Shown here piece after piece: positions 1-8,589 of a DNA stretch of 24,039 nt. Within the stretch, counting starts at the first letter, position 1. Each line of letters begins with the position of its first letter. Source of the stretch: Fusobacterium sp. (GTDB lineage Bacteria; Fusobacteriota; Fusobacteriia; Fusobacteriales; Fusobacteriaceae); NCBI GenBank assembly GCA_019410665.1, contig DXSD01000023.1, forward strand, positions 1 through 24,039. Reading direction: 5' to 3'. Position numbers and translations under genes: made by a program. A model generated the notes under the pieces. That model made no database searches. It had not been told where the DNA came from and saw only the letters and a program-made list of their open reading frames with translations.

Positions 1-332
1 AAGTTACTCAACACTCTATAAAAAGTATTAAAACTCATTTTTTCTTCAATACTTTCTTTTACTTTTTTGTAAATCTCTAAAAGGGGTTTTTCCTTATTTT
101 GAGAATAAATATCTTTGATCTGTTCAATAATTAAATCGTTTGCTTTTCTAAAAGATGATTTATCAGCTCTTTGCTTTATCTCTAATCCAGCTTCACCATT
201 TTCCTTATAACTTTTTATCCATCTTTTTAGTGTAGCATATGATACTTCTGTTTCTTTTTCAATTTCTCTTAATGTCTTTTCTCCTTTTAAAAAAGGATCT
301 ATTATTTTTAATCTTTCTATTTTCTTTTCCAT
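1..332 (-). CDS. Transposase, N-terminal part (cut by window edge)
   Basis: An open frame runs from an ATG at 332 to the left edge with no stop, giving about 110 residues. The start has a GGAG ribosome site 7 bases upstream. The N-terminal 50 residues form a helix-turn-helix (TLREIEKETEVSYATLKRW), followed by a charged helical region. This is the arrangement at the N-terminus of Mu/IS481-like DDE transposases and of IS3-type OrfA proteins. The DDE catalytic domain would lie outside the window, so the family and the intactness of the element cannot be judged. A good minus-strand promoter sits just upstream. I could not identify the element's terminal repeat. The Phe/Leu-rich frame on the opposite strand of this stretch is a shadow. 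Confidence 0.7.
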   Translation of the reverse strand, partial: MEKKIERLKIIDPFLKGEKTLREIEKETEVSYATLKRWIKSYKENGEAGLEIKQRADKSSFRKANDLIIEQIKDIYSQNKEKPLLEIYKKVKESIEEKMSFNTFYRVLSN

Positions 333-361
333 ATTTATCTCCAATGCATATTCTCTATTTT

Positions 362-390
362 AGAATACTATCTTATTTTATTTTTGTCAA
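362..390 (-). promoter_or_regulatory. Promoter of the transposase gene
   Basis: Reading the minus strand, TTGACA (390-385) is followed after exactly 17 bases by TATTCT (367-362), about 30 bases before the transposase ATG. This is a sigma-70-type match with a perfect -35 and a 4/6 -10. Confidence 0.55.
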
Positions 391-428
391 TGTGGCTCAA
401 TTAATTTCGAAAAAATTTTAAAATTTCC

Positions 429-457
429 TTGACAGTAAATAAGAAAAGTGTTATTCT
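429..457 (+). promoter_or_regulatory. Promoter of the first PTS permease gene
   Basis: TTGACA (429-434), a 17-base spacer and TATTCT (452-457) lie about 55 bases upstream of the ATG at 512. The start codon has a strong GGGGG ribosome site at 502-506. No clear operator palindrome is visible between promoter and start. Confidence 0.6.
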
Positions 458-511
458 TAGTTAGTAATAAACGTATGTAAAAAAAACATAAAAATCAAAA
501 AGGGGGAAAAT

Positions 512-1996
512 ATGAAATTTTTTGCTAAACTTCAAAAAATAGGAAAAGCACTAATGCTTCCTATCTCAATTTTACCAGCTGCTGGAATATTACTAGCTTT
601 TGGAGACAGATTTGGATTAGATTTAATGACTAATGCTGGAGGAATTTTATTTGACAATCTACCTTTACTTTTTGCAGTAGGTGCTGCAGTTGGATTATCT
701 GGAGAATCTGGAATTGCTGCTTTAGCTGCTATCGTATCTATGTTAATAATTAATTCTACTGCAGGAATAGTTGCGAATGTTACTCCTGAAATGGCTGCTC
801 AAGGTGGAGCTTATACTTTTGTTATGGGAATTCCAACTTTACAAAGTGGTGTTTTCGGAGGAATAATATCAGGAATTTTAGCTGCTACTATGTATAATAA
901 ATTTTATCAAATTAAACTTCCAGATTTCTTAGGATTTTTCTCTGGAAAAAGATTTGTTCCTATAATTACTGCTCTATTTGCTTTTTTAATCGGATTAGTA
1001 TTTCCGATGGTTTGGGAGCCTATTCAAAATGGAATTGCAGCCCTTTCTAATCTAGCAAATGGAAACAACCAAGCTCTATCTACTTTTATATTTGGATTTA
1101 CTGAAAGAGCTTTAATTCCTACAGGTTTACATCATATTTTTTATTCACCTTATTGGTTTAATTTTGGAGATTATATTACTGAAACTGGAAATATAATTCA
1201 TGGAGATCAAGCTATTTGGTTTAAAATGTTTGAAGAAGGAGTAAAATCTTTTTCTAGTGAAACTTATCAAAATGCTGGAAAATTCCTTCAAGGGGAATAT
1301 CCTTTAATGTTGATGGCTCTTCCTACTGCTGCTTTAGCTATGTATCAAGAAGCTCTTCCTGAAAATAAAAAAATGGTTGGTGGTATTCTTGTTTCTGGAG
1401 CCTTTACATGTTTCTTAACTGGAATTACTGAACCTATTGAATTTGCTTTTATCTTTGTTGCTCCTATGTTATACTTCTTCAATGCAGTTTTTGCTGGAAT
1501 CTCATATATGGTTCTATATTTATTAAATGTTCATATAGCTAAATCTTTCTCAGCTGGACTTATTGATTTTGTATCTTTTGGAGTTTTACCATCTTTTTCA
1601 GGATATGAAACCAATTATATTATGGTTTTAGTATTTGGATTTTTTATGGCTTTATGCTACTATTTCGGATTCAGATTTATGATTAGAAAATTTAATTTAA
1701 AAACTCCAGGTAGAGATATTGTTGAACAAAAAGAAGATACTGATAAATTATCTCTTCAAGAAGTTTCAGCTTTAGTTATAAATTATTTAGGGGGAAAAGA
1801 TAATATTGTATCTGTAGATTATTGTATTACTAGATTAAGAGTTGAAGTTAAAGATACTAGTTTAGTTGATGAAAAATCTTTCTCTAGTCTTGGAGCAAGT
1901 GGAGTAGTAAAAGTTGGAAAATATGGAATTCAAGTTATTTTTGGAGCAAAAGCTCAATTTATAGCTGGAGATATTAAAAAAATATTGGGTATCTAG
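512..1996 (+). CDS. PTS EIICB permease, glucose/maltose family
   Basis: This is a sugar-specific permease of the glucose-glucoside PTS family that imports and phosphorylates its substrate at the inner membrane. The 494 residues hold a IIC membrane domain (about 1-395, many hydrophobic segments, with the PTGLHH substrate-site motif and GITEPIEF) and a C-terminal IIB domain (about 412-494). The phospho-acceptor cysteine is C438 in DYCITRLR. There is no IIA domain, so phosphate must come from a separate EIIA-Glc-type protein. The order IIC-IIB and the neighbouring GH4 gene match the MalB-MalH pairing described for Fusobacterium mortiferum, which suggests alpha-glucoside (maltose-like) transport. 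A strong terminator follows, so the GH4 gene downstream is transcribed separately. The exact sugar cannot be read from sequence. Confidence 0.88.
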   Translation: MKFFAKLQKIGKALMLPISILPAAGILLAFGDRFGLDLMTNAGGILFDNLPLLFAVGAAVGLSGESGIAALAAIVSMLIINSTAGIVANVTPEMAAQGGAYTFVMGIPTLQSGVFGGIISGILAATMYNKFYQIKLPDFLGFFSGKRFVPIITALFAFLIGLVFPMVWEPIQNGIAALSNLANGNNQALSTFIFGFTERALIPTGLHHIFYSPYWFNFGDYITETGNIIHGDQAIWFKMFEEGVKSFSSETYQNAGKFLQGEYPLMLMALPTAALAMYQEALPENKKMVGGILVSGAFTCFLTGITEPIEFAFIFVAPMLYFFNAVFAGISYMVLYLLNVHIAKSFSAGLIDFVSFGVLPSFSGYETNYIMVLVFGFFMALCYYFGFRFMIRKFNLKTPGRDIVEQKEDTDKLSLQEVSALVINYLGGKDNIVSVDYCITRLRVEVKDTSLVDEKSFSSLGASGVVKVGKYGIQVIFGAKAQFIAGDIKKILGI

Positions 1997-2020
1997 TCAT
2001 TTGGGAACAATGGGTATTAA

Positions 2021-2062
2021 AAGGAGAGTTCAGGATATTATAACTGACTCTCCCTTTTTTTA
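2021..2062 (+). terminator. Rho-independent terminator after the first EIICB gene
   Basis: The stem GGAGAGTTCAG (2023-2033) pairs with CTGACTCTCC (2044-2053), with one bulged T, and is followed by a run of eight T. It separates the permease transcript from the GH4 gene. Confidence 0.85.
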
Positions 2063-2074
2063 TAAAATTTTTTC

Positions 2075-2103
2075 TTGACAAATAATAATTTTTATTTTAT
2101 ATT
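2075..2103 (+). promoter_or_regulatory. Promoter of the GH4-RpiR operon
   Basis: TTGACA (2075-2080), a 17-base spacer and TATATT (2098-2103) form a near-consensus promoter immediately after the upstream terminator. Confidence 0.75.
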
Positions 2104-2105
2104 AC

Positions 2106-2117
2106 TTGTATATACAA
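2106..2117 (+). promoter_or_regulatory. Candidate GntR-type operator at the GH4 start site
   Basis: The perfect 12-base palindrome TTGTATATACAA overlaps the expected transcription start. A further TATACAA half-site follows. The shape is that of operators bound by TreR/HutC-type GntR repressors. In this window the likely owner is the GntR regulator at 8580-9308, because TreR here seems to use a different core (TATACGTATA). Assignment to a regulator is inference. Confidence 0.5.
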
Positions 2118-2144
2118 CTATACAATTGATGTTAGGAGGATAAT

Positions 2145-3470
2145 ATGAAAAAAGAGTTCGTTATAGCAATTGCTGGTGGAGGAAGTACTTGGACTCCTGG
2201 ATTATTAAAGGCTCTTTGTAAAAGAAAAGGAACTTTCCCTTTAAAAAGAGTAGTTTTATTTGATAATAATCCAGAAAGACAAGCAGTTATTGGAGAGTTT
2301 GCAAAAGTTTTATTTAAAGAGGAATATCCTAGTTTAGATTTTGAATATACTACTTCTCCAGAAGTAGCATTTACAGGAGCTGATTTTGTATTCTGTCAAA
2401 TTAGAACTGGTGGATATCCTATGAGGGAAAAAGATGAAAAGATACCTCTAAGTCTTGGGGCAATAGGACAAGAAACTTGTGGTCCAGGGGGATTTGCTTA
2501 TGGAATGAGATCAATAGGAGATATGATTAATCTTATTAATGATGTGAGAAAATATGCTCCAGAAGCTTGGTTTTTAAATTATACTAATCCAGCTGCTATA
2601 GTTGCAGATGCTTTAAAAAGAGCATTTCCTAATGATAAGAAAATTCTAAATATCTGTGATCAGCCTGTAAATTTATTAAGATCATATGGAAGATTACTTA
2701 ATATGAATCCTAATGAATTTGAACCTGTATACTTTGGACTTAATCATTTTGGTTGGTTTACTAATATCTATGACAAAGAGGGAAATGATTTAGTTCCTAG
2801 ATTAAAAGAGATTACTCTTCAATCTGGATTTAAACCAGTAGATGCAGAGCAAAGAGATCAATCTTGGCTAGATACTTACGCAATGGTTAGAGATATGTTA
2901 GTAGATTTCCCTGATTATATGCCTAATACATATTTACAATATTATTACTATCCAGAATATAAAAAAGCCAAGTTAAATCCTGATTTTACTAGAGCAAATG
3001 AAGTTATGAATGGAAGAGAGAAAAGAGTTTTTGAAGAATGCAGAACTATTGCTCAAAGAGGTAGTATGGGAGATTCCAATGTGGTTCATAATGATGCTCA
3101 TGGGGAGATGATTGTTGAAGTTGCTGAATCAATAGCTTTTAATGAAAATAGAATATATATTGTAATAGTACAAAATAATGGACTAATATCTAATCTTGAT
3201 GATGATGTTATGGTAGAAGTAGCAGCTAATCTTGGTGTAAATGGTCCAAGACCTTTTGGTGTTGGTAAAATTGGAACTTTCTATAAAGGACTTATTGAAC
3301 AACAATTTGCCTATGAAAGATTAACTGTAGAAGCTTGGTTTGAAGGTTCTTATGCTAAAGCTTTGCAAGCACTTACATTAAATAGAACTGTTGTTGATGC
3401 TAAAAAAGCTAGAAAAATATTAGATGCTCTTATAGAAGCTAATAAAGATTATTGGCCAGCACTTAAATAA
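2145..3470 (+). CDS. malH: GH4 6-phospho-alpha-glucosidase (MalH-like)
   Basis: This cytoplasmic glycoside hydrolase family 4 enzyme would split 6-phospho-alpha-glucosides (such as maltose 6-phosphate) into glucose 6-phosphate and sugar, using NAD+ and a divalent metal in an oxidation/elimination mechanism. Residues 8-19 (IAGGGSTWTPG) are the NAD-binding loop. QETCGPGG at 109-116, the metal cysteine in C171-D172-Q-P174 and GLNH (H201) are GH4 landmarks. The Cys-Asp-x-Pro signature is typical of alpha-specific members, whereas beta-specific members have Cys-Asn. The length, 441 residues, is normal. The start has an AGGAGG site. It is followed 30 bases later by an RpiR regulator and probably works with the EIICB gene upstream. 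The Q in place of the usual M in CDMP is a small deviation. Confidence 0.88.
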   Translation: MKKEFVIAIAGGGSTWTPGLLKALCKRKGTFPLKRVVLFDNNPERQAVIGEFAKVLFKEEYPSLDFEYTTSPEVAFTGADFVFCQIRTGGYPMREKDEKIPLSLGAIGQETCGPGGFAYGMRSIGDMINLINDVRKYAPEAWFLNYTNPAAIVADALKRAFPNDKKILNICDQPVNLLRSYGRLLNMNPNEFEPVYFGLNHFGWFTNIYDKEGNDLVPRLKEITLQSGFKPVDAEQRDQSWLDTYAMVRDMLVDFPDYMPNTYLQYYYYPEYKKAKLNPDFTRANEVMNGREKRVFEECRTIAQRGSMGDSNVVHNDAHGEMIVEVAESIAFNENRIYIVIVQNNGLISNLDDDVMVEVAANLGVNGPRPFGVGKIGTFYKGLIEQQFAYERLTVEAWFEGSYAKALQALTLNRTVVDAKKARKILDALIEANKDYWPALK

Positions 3471-3500
3471 TATGGTACTATCTATATAGAGGTGATTATT

Positions 3501-4217
3501 ATGAACTATAAAGTTATAAATCTTTTACAAACTAGAGAGATTAGAAGTTCTCTTACTACAAGTGAAGAATCCTTAGTTGATTTTATTGAGAAAAATTTTA
3601 ATGAAATTCCTAGTTACTCAGCTATTAAGCTTTGTGAAAAAGCTTATTCTTCACAAGCTACTCTCAATAGAGTTTGTAAAAAACTTGGATTTAAAGGTTT
3701 TAGTGAACTAAAATTCTCAATTGAGGAGGATTTAAAGCTGATGAGTAATTCAAAAAATAGTTATATTCATAATACAATATTCTATATAGATAATATAAAT
3801 TTTGAAGAGATTGATAACATTATAAAAATTTTAAAAAATAATAGGAAAATTCTTTTATATGGATTGGGAGCTTCTCAAATTACAGCTGCCTATTTTCAAA
3901 GACAACTATTATATTTGGGATTTCAAGCTATTATGATAAGTGAAGAGAAGATGATGGAGTCCTTTGATGACTTTATTATCTTCATAATATCTAGCTCTGG
4001 TGAAACTTTAAGAATTAAACACGTTGCTAAAAATATGAAAGAATTAGGAAGAGAAGTTATAGCAATTACTAGAAAAAAGAGCTCTTTAGATAAAATTGCT
4101 TCTCTTTCATTTACACATAATATCTCTATTGATAAATTAAATGTAATAGCTAGAGAGCAACAACTTCATATGATTATAATGATAAATGAGTTAATCAATA
4201 GATTTCAAATTGGATAA
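3501..4217 (+). CDS. RpiR-family transcriptional regulator (HTH + SIS)
   Basis: This DNA-binding regulator probably senses a sugar phosphate. An N-terminal helix-turn-helix domain (about residues 1-78, with SQATLNRVCKKLGFKGF as the recognition region) is joined to a SIS sugar-phosphate-binding domain (about 110-230, with LYGLGASQ and ISSSGET). I place the start at ATG 3501 rather than the in-frame GTG at 3492, because that GTG lies inside the AGAGGTG ribosome site. It follows the GH4 gene by 30 bases with no terminator, so it is probably co-transcribed and controls one or both neighbouring PTS operons. Its length (238 residues) is somewhat short for the family but both domains appear complete. 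Whether it activates or represses is not visible. Confidence 0.85.
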   Translation: MNYKVINLLQTREIRSSLTTSEESLVDFIEKNFNEIPSYSAIKLCEKAYSSQATLNRVCKKLGFKGFSELKFSIEEDLKLMSNSKNSYIHNTIFYIDNINFEEIDNIIKILKNNRKILLYGLGASQITAAYFQRQLLYLGFQAIMISEEKMMESFDDFIIFIISSSGETLRIKHVAKNMKELGREVIAITRKKSSLDKIASLSFTHNISIDKLNVIAREQQLHMIIMINELINRFQIG

Positions 4218-4225
4218 TTATCCAA
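4210..4225 (+). promoter_or_regulatory. Perfect 16-base palindrome upstream of the GH38 promoter
   Basis: TTGGATAATTATCCAA is a perfect palindrome that overlaps the RpiR stop codon and ends five bases before the -35 of the next promoter. Position suggests a regulator site, possibly an activator site for RpiR. It is not followed by a T-run, so it is not a terminator. Confidence 0.4.
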
Positions 4226-4230
4226 AATAA

Positions 4231-4259
4231 TGGACTTAGATATTTTTATTATCTATATT
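4231..4259 (+). promoter_or_regulatory. Promoter of the GH38-EIICB operon
   Basis: TGGACT (4231-4236), a 17-base spacer and TATATT (4254-4259) form a promoter about 58 bases upstream of the GH38 ATG. A second overlapping -10 candidate, TATAAT, lies at 4259-4264. The weak -35 fits a regulated promoter. Confidence 0.5.
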
Positions 4260-4316
4260 ATAATACTCTTGAAGGTATATAGGTAAAAAAATCTTAAAAT
4301 CGAACAGGAGGTATAA

Positions 4317-6878
4317 ATGAATAGAGAGATAAAAATACTTATGCACACTCACTGGGATAGAGAGTGGTACTTCACTAAAGATGAAACTCAAGTTTTACTT
4401 AGAAACCATATGTTCCAAGTAATTGAATTTTTAGAAGCCAATGAAGATATTATTTACATCTTAGATGGACAAAGTGTTATGTTAGATGATTTTATAGAAT
4501 TTGCTCCTAAATGGAAAGTTCGTGTAGAAGCTCTAGTTAAAAGAGGAGCTTTAAGAATTGGACCTTGGTATACTCAAACAGACTTACTTCTAGTTCATGG
4601 AGAATCTATCATAAGAAATCTATACTATGGAATGAAAAAAGCCTTAGAATATGGAGATGTTATGAAAGTTGGATATGCTCCTGATACTTTTGGACATTCT
4701 TCACAAATGCCACAAATATATAAACAATTTGGAATAGAAAGTTCTTTTTTCTGGAGAGGATTTAGTGAATTAAAAGCTGAAAAATCTGATTTTATCTGGA
4801 AAGGGATTGATGGTAGTACAATATTTGGAATCAATTTAGCTACTGGATATCAAGGAGCTAAATATTTAGAATCTGATATTGATGAATTAAAAGCAAGAAT
4901 GGATAAGATTTTAAAAGTTCTTGATCACTATTCAGCTACTCCACAAAGACTTATAATGAATGGTCATGATCAGATGCCTATTCAAAAAAATATTCATGAT
5001 ATCATGAATAAAATAAAAACTCTTTATCCAAATGATAGTGTTGAAATTTCTGATTTTGAATCATATGTAGATGGACTTAGAGATAAAAATCTTGAAGTTG
5101 TAGAGGGAGAATTAGTTCACAGTAAACATGCAAGAATACATAGGACTATTAACTCTACAAGAATGGATATAAAACTTTTAAATACTGAACTTGAATATAA
5201 ACTATATAATATTCTTGAACCATTGGCAATAATGGGAACTGAATTAAATATAGATTACCCACATGAGATATTTGAAAAATGTTTTAAAACTCTTTTTGGA
5301 ACTCATGCCCATGATAGTATTGGAGGATGTAACTCTGACTCTGTAAATAAAGATATTAAGCAACGTCTTTTACAAGTAAAAGAGATTGTAGATACTCAAA
5401 TAGAGTTATATATGAGACTCATATCTATGGCAGGTAAAAACAGAGATGAAAATGTTATCACTATGTATAACTGCCTTCCATATAAAAGGGATAATGAAAA
5501 AGTTGAACTTGAATTAATTACTAGAACTAGTGATTTTAAAATTTTCTTAGATGGTAAAGAGATTAATTATCTTCTTTTAAATCAAGAGATCACTGATGCT
5601 GGATTAATTGATAGACAAGTTGCAGCTAGACTTTTAGATATTAAAGTTTTCAGAAGTAAAATATCTTTTACAGTTGATACAATAGATGGGCTTGAAATCA
5701 AATACTTAACTTATGAAGAGGGAGAAAACTATATTCTTAATAACAATATAACAGTAGAAAATTCAATAGAAAACTCTTTCTATAAATTAGAGATTAAAGA
5801 AAATAGCTTAAATCTTTTTAATAAAGTATCTAATGAGTACTTAGAAGATGTCTTCTATATTGAAAGTAGTGGAGATGGAGGAGATAGTTATGACTATTCA
5901 CCACCATACACTGATATAGTATTTAATAGTAAAAACTCTACTATAAGCAATATTAAAACTTTAAAGGGTGATAAAGAAGAGATCTTATTCTATGATTTAG
6001 AATTTAATCTACCTAAAAATCAAAACTCAAGAGATACAAAGACAATTGATACTCATGTTGTTTTCCATGTTGAGTTATCATTAGGAGAGAGTGAAATAGT
6101 TAAAGTTAAAATCAACCATAGAAACTCTGTGGAAGATACAAGATTTAGAGCTGTACTTAACACTCAAATAAAAACTGATAGAGTGGAATCTGATTCTCAT
6201 CTTTGTGTAGTTAATAAACCAGTTTATTTTGAAAAAGAATTAAGTATTTGGCAAGAGGATAAATGGGCTGAAAAACCTGTTTCTATTGAGACATTTAATT
6301 CTTATGTTTCTTTAAAAGATGAAAATAGAGAGGGAACTATTTTCTCCTATGGATTAAAAGAGTATGAAGTAGTAGATGGTAATATCTATATCACTCTATT
6401 TAGAACTTTCTCTCATCTTGGAAAAAGAGAGTTAATCAATAGACCTGGTAGACCATCAGGAATAGAGATACCTACTCCTGATAATCAACTTAAAGATATT
6501 GAGTTTAATTTCAATCTAGCTTTCTCTTTTGTTAAAGGTAAGAAAAATAATAGTCAAAGAGCTAAGGAGTTTTTAACACCTGTACTTGCTTATCAATTAA
6601 AAGAGTTCAATAGATTTAATTTAAACTATCCTAATACTTTAAAGAGAATTGAGAACAAATACAATTTAGAATTAGGAAACTGTGTTGTAAGTGCTATCAA
6701 CATGGGAGAAGATGAAAACTATATCTTTATTAGATTATTCAATCCAAATAATGAAATTGAAACTTTAAGATTTACTAATGAAACTTACTTGAGTAATATG
6801 TTCCAAGAGAAATTTGAAAAAATTGAAAATTATTCTATTAAAGGACAAGAGATTTTAAATATCTTAATAAAAAAATAA
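4317..6878 (+). CDS. mngB: GH38 alpha-mannosidase, MngB-like
   Basis: This is a cytoplasmic, metal-dependent alpha-mannosidase of family GH38. Its closest recognisable relative is E. coli MngB, which hydrolyses 2-O-(6-phospho-mannosyl)-glycerate. The 853 residues match that length. Shared landmarks run in order: THWDREWYFT near the N-terminus, GPWYTQTD (82-89), APDTFGHS (121-128), NGHDQMP (215-221), HRTINSTRMDIK (275-286), HAHDSIGG (330-337) and a late RPGRPSG. By analogy to Golgi mannosidase II, the zinc ligands should be H12, D14, D123 and H332, with D123 as nucleophile. All are present. The C-terminal half is the usual beta-sandwich region. The start has AGGAGGT at ideal spacing. An EIICB gene follows after 16 bases, so the substrate probably arrives as a 6-phosphate. 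The mngB symbol is by family resemblance; the natural substrate may differ. Confidence 0.8.
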   Translation: MNREIKILMHTHWDREWYFTKDETQVLLRNHMFQVIEFLEANEDIIYILDGQSVMLDDFIEFAPKWKVRVEALVKRGALRIGPWYTQTDLLLVHGESIIRNLYYGMKKALEYGDVMKVGYAPDTFGHSSQMPQIYKQFGIESSFFWRGFSELKAEKSDFIWKGIDGSTIFGINLATGYQGAKYLESDIDELKARMDKILKVLDHYSATPQRLIMNGHDQMPIQKNIHDIMNKIKTLYPNDSVEISDFESYVDGLRDKNLEVVEGELVHSKHARIHRTINSTRMDIKLLNTELEYKLYNILEPLAIMGTELNIDYPHEIFEKCFKTLFGTHAHDSIGGCNSDSVNKDIKQRLLQVKEIVDTQIELYMRLISMAGKNRDENVITMYNCLPYKRDNEKVELELITRTSDFKIFLDGKEINYLLLNQEITDAGLIDRQVAARLLDIKVFRSKISFTVDTIDGLEIKYLTYEEGENYILNNNITVENSIENSFYKLEIKENSLNLFNKVSNEYLEDVFYIESSGDGGDSYDYSPPYTDIVFNSKNSTISNIKTLKGDKEEILFYDLEFNLPKNQNSRDTKTIDTHVVFHVELSLGESEIVKVKINHRNSVEDTRFRAVLNTQIKTDRVESDSHLCVVNKPVYFEKELSIWQEDKWAEKPVSIETFNSYVSLKDENREGTIFSYGLKEYEVVDGNIYITLFRTFSHLGKRELINRPGRPSGIEIPTPDNQLKDIEFNFNLAFSFVKGKKNNSQRAKEFLTPVLAYQLKEFNRFNLNYPNTLKRIENKYNLELGNCVVSAINMGEDENYIFIRLFNPNNEIETLRFTNETYLSNMFQEKFEKIENYSIKGQEILNILIKK

Positions 6879-6894
6879 TCTGTGGGGGGCTATC

Positions 6895-8520
6895 ATGCAA
6901 GAATTAAAGAAAAATCTTCAAAGTTTTGGAAAAACTCTGCTTTTTCCAATTTCAATACTATCTTTTATGGCTATATTTTTAGGGTTATCTGCAGCACTTC
7001 AAAATCCTAATATTATAAAATTTATTCCATTTCTTCAAGGAAGTGGAATACAAAATTTTCTAGGATTTATTAGAAAATTAGCTGGTATCCCTTTCGGACA
7101 ACTTCCTCTACTTTTTGCTATGGCTATTCCTTTAGGAATGGTTAAAAGAGATAAAGAGGTTGCTGTATATTCATCTGTAGTTGGGTATGTTGCTCTTTTA
7201 GTTGGTATGAACTATCTATTAGGGTTACAAGGATATAATCCTACTACTACTTCTATAAAATATTTAGTAGAAACTAAAGGAATGACAGAAGTAGAAGCTA
7301 CACTACACAATTCACTTTTTACAAATGTATTAGGTATATTTGTATATAATATGAATGTTATTGGTGGTATTATTGCTGGAGTTTTTGGAGTTATCTTACA
7401 CAATAAATTTAGACAGGTAGAGTTACATCCATCTCTTACTTTCTACAGTGGAAAGAGATTTGTTCCTATTATCACAGCTTTAATTATGCCTTTTATTGGT
7501 ATGATATTAGTATTTGTTTGGCCTATTATCAATAATATAATAATGAAATTTGGTAGTATAATTGCCAACTTAAATATCCTTGGGGTTTTCCTATATGGAT
7601 TCTTAGAAAAAGCTATCAATCCTACTGGATTACATCATATTTTAAACCAAGCATTTAGATTTACAGCTCTAGGAGGAATGGAAACAGTTGCTGGACAAAC
7701 TCAAGTGGGAGCATTAAATATTTACTTTGCTCAACTTGAAAATCATCTACCATTCTCTACTCACGCTACACAATATCTTGCTCAAGGTAAGATATTACAT
7801 ATGGTATTTGGAATGCCTGCTGCTGTATTTGCTATATATAAATGTGCTCTTCCTCAATATAGAGAGAAAGTATTTAGATACTTCTTACCAGGAGTTACTG
7901 CTGTTATATTAACAGGTATTACAGAGCCAATTGAATTTACATATATCTTTATATCTCCATTACTTTGGTTTATTAACTCAATTTTAGCTGGATTAGCATT
8001 TATGATTCCAGCTATGTTCGGAGCAGCAATAGGAAATATTCAAGGGGGAATAATTGACTGGTTTGTATTTGGAACTTTACAAGGTACAAGTACAAAATGG
8101 TATATTTTCCTAATCTTAGGACCAATATTTGCAATAGCTTACTACTTTATCTACAGTTTTATTATCAATAAATTTAATGTTATGACTGTTGGTAAGAGTG
8201 CTAGTGATTTTGAAGAGGAAGAGGAGAAAAGTGAAACACCTACTTCTTCTGAAGAGAAAAATAACTCTCAAGAAAATAGCTTAGGAGCAGATATTGTTGC
8301 TGGATTAGGTGGAATAGAAAATATAATAGATGTAGATAACTGTATTTCTAGATTAAGAGTTGAAATTAAAGATAAAAACAAAGTTAATCAAGAACTTATA
8401 AAAAAATCTAAACCTAATGGAATTATTATTCCAGATGATCACAATGTACACATAGTTTATGGTGGTAGAGTTACTAAGATGAGAAATCTAGTAGATGACT
8501 ACTTATTTTCAAAGAAATAA
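6895..8520 (+). CDS. PTS EIICB permease, glucose/alpha-glucoside family
   Basis: This is the second IIC-IIB permease in the window, 541 residues, co-transcribed with the GH38 gene 16 bases upstream and preceded by a GGGGGG ribosome site. The IIC membrane domain (about 1-430) carries NPTGLHHIL and GITEPIEF. An acidic, Glu/Ser-rich linker (about 438-460) leads to the IIB domain, whose phospho-acceptor is C483 in DNCISRLR. As in the first permease there is no IIA domain. It belongs to the glucose superfamily, unlike E. coli MngA, which is a fructose-family EIIABC. Pairing with a mannosidase suggests an alpha-mannoside substrate, but annotation by homology alone would call it an alpha-glucoside permease. 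Confidence 0.85.
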   Translation: MQELKKNLQSFGKTLLFPISILSFMAIFLGLSAALQNPNIIKFIPFLQGSGIQNFLGFIRKLAGIPFGQLPLLFAMAIPLGMVKRDKEVAVYSSVVGYVALLVGMNYLLGLQGYNPTTTSIKYLVETKGMTEVEATLHNSLFTNVLGIFVYNMNVIGGIIAGVFGVILHNKFRQVELHPSLTFYSGKRFVPIITALIMPFIGMILVFVWPIINNIIMKFGSIIANLNILGVFLYGFLEKAINPTGLHHILNQAFRFTALGGMETVAGQTQVGALNIYFAQLENHLPFSTHATQYLAQGKILHMVFGMPAAVFAIYKCALPQYREKVFRYFLPGVTAVILTGITEPIEFTYIFISPLLWFINSILAGLAFMIPAMFGAAIGNIQGGIIDWFVFGTLQGTSTKWYIFLILGPIFAIAYYFIYSFIINKFNVMTVGKSASDFEEEEEKSETPTSSEEKNNSQENSLGADIVAGLGGIENIIDVDNCISRLRVEIKDKNKVNQELIKKSKPNGIIIPDDHNVHIVYGGRVTKMRNLVDDYLFSKK

Positions 8521-8539
8521 AATTTTAGGGAATGGGTTT

Positions 8540-8589
8540 TAGTATATAAAATGAGGGGGTGTATATGCACCTCCTCATTTTATATACTA
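8540..8589. terminator. Strong bidirectional terminator between EIICB and GntR genes
   Basis: Arms of 17 perfectly complementary bases (TAGTATATAAAATGAGG and its complement) extend by five further pairs, including one G-U, to a TATATG loop. The arms end in A/T tracts, so the hairpin can end transcription from both sides. It overlaps the last codons of the GntR gene. Confidence 0.8.

Noticed and set aside
239..421. Plus-strand Phe/Leu-rich ORF of 60 residues
   Set aside because: It lies opposite the start of the transposase gene and its promoter, has no ribosome site, and its composition is what the reverse strand of an AT-rich gene gives.
470..490. AACGTATGTAA near the first EIICB promoter as a TreR half-site
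   Set aside because: It shares only ACGTAT with the operator core and lacks the palindrome.
4625..4834. Minus-strand ORF inside the GH38 gene
   Set aside because: The GH38 frame has conserved catalytic motifs across the same bases; the reverse frame has no ribosome site.
7212..7403. Minus-strand ORF inside the second EIICB gene
   Set aside because: Shadow of a clear permease gene.
7727..7912. Plus-strand ORF in another frame of the second EIICB gene
   Set aside because: Shadow; the permease reading frame is intact across it.
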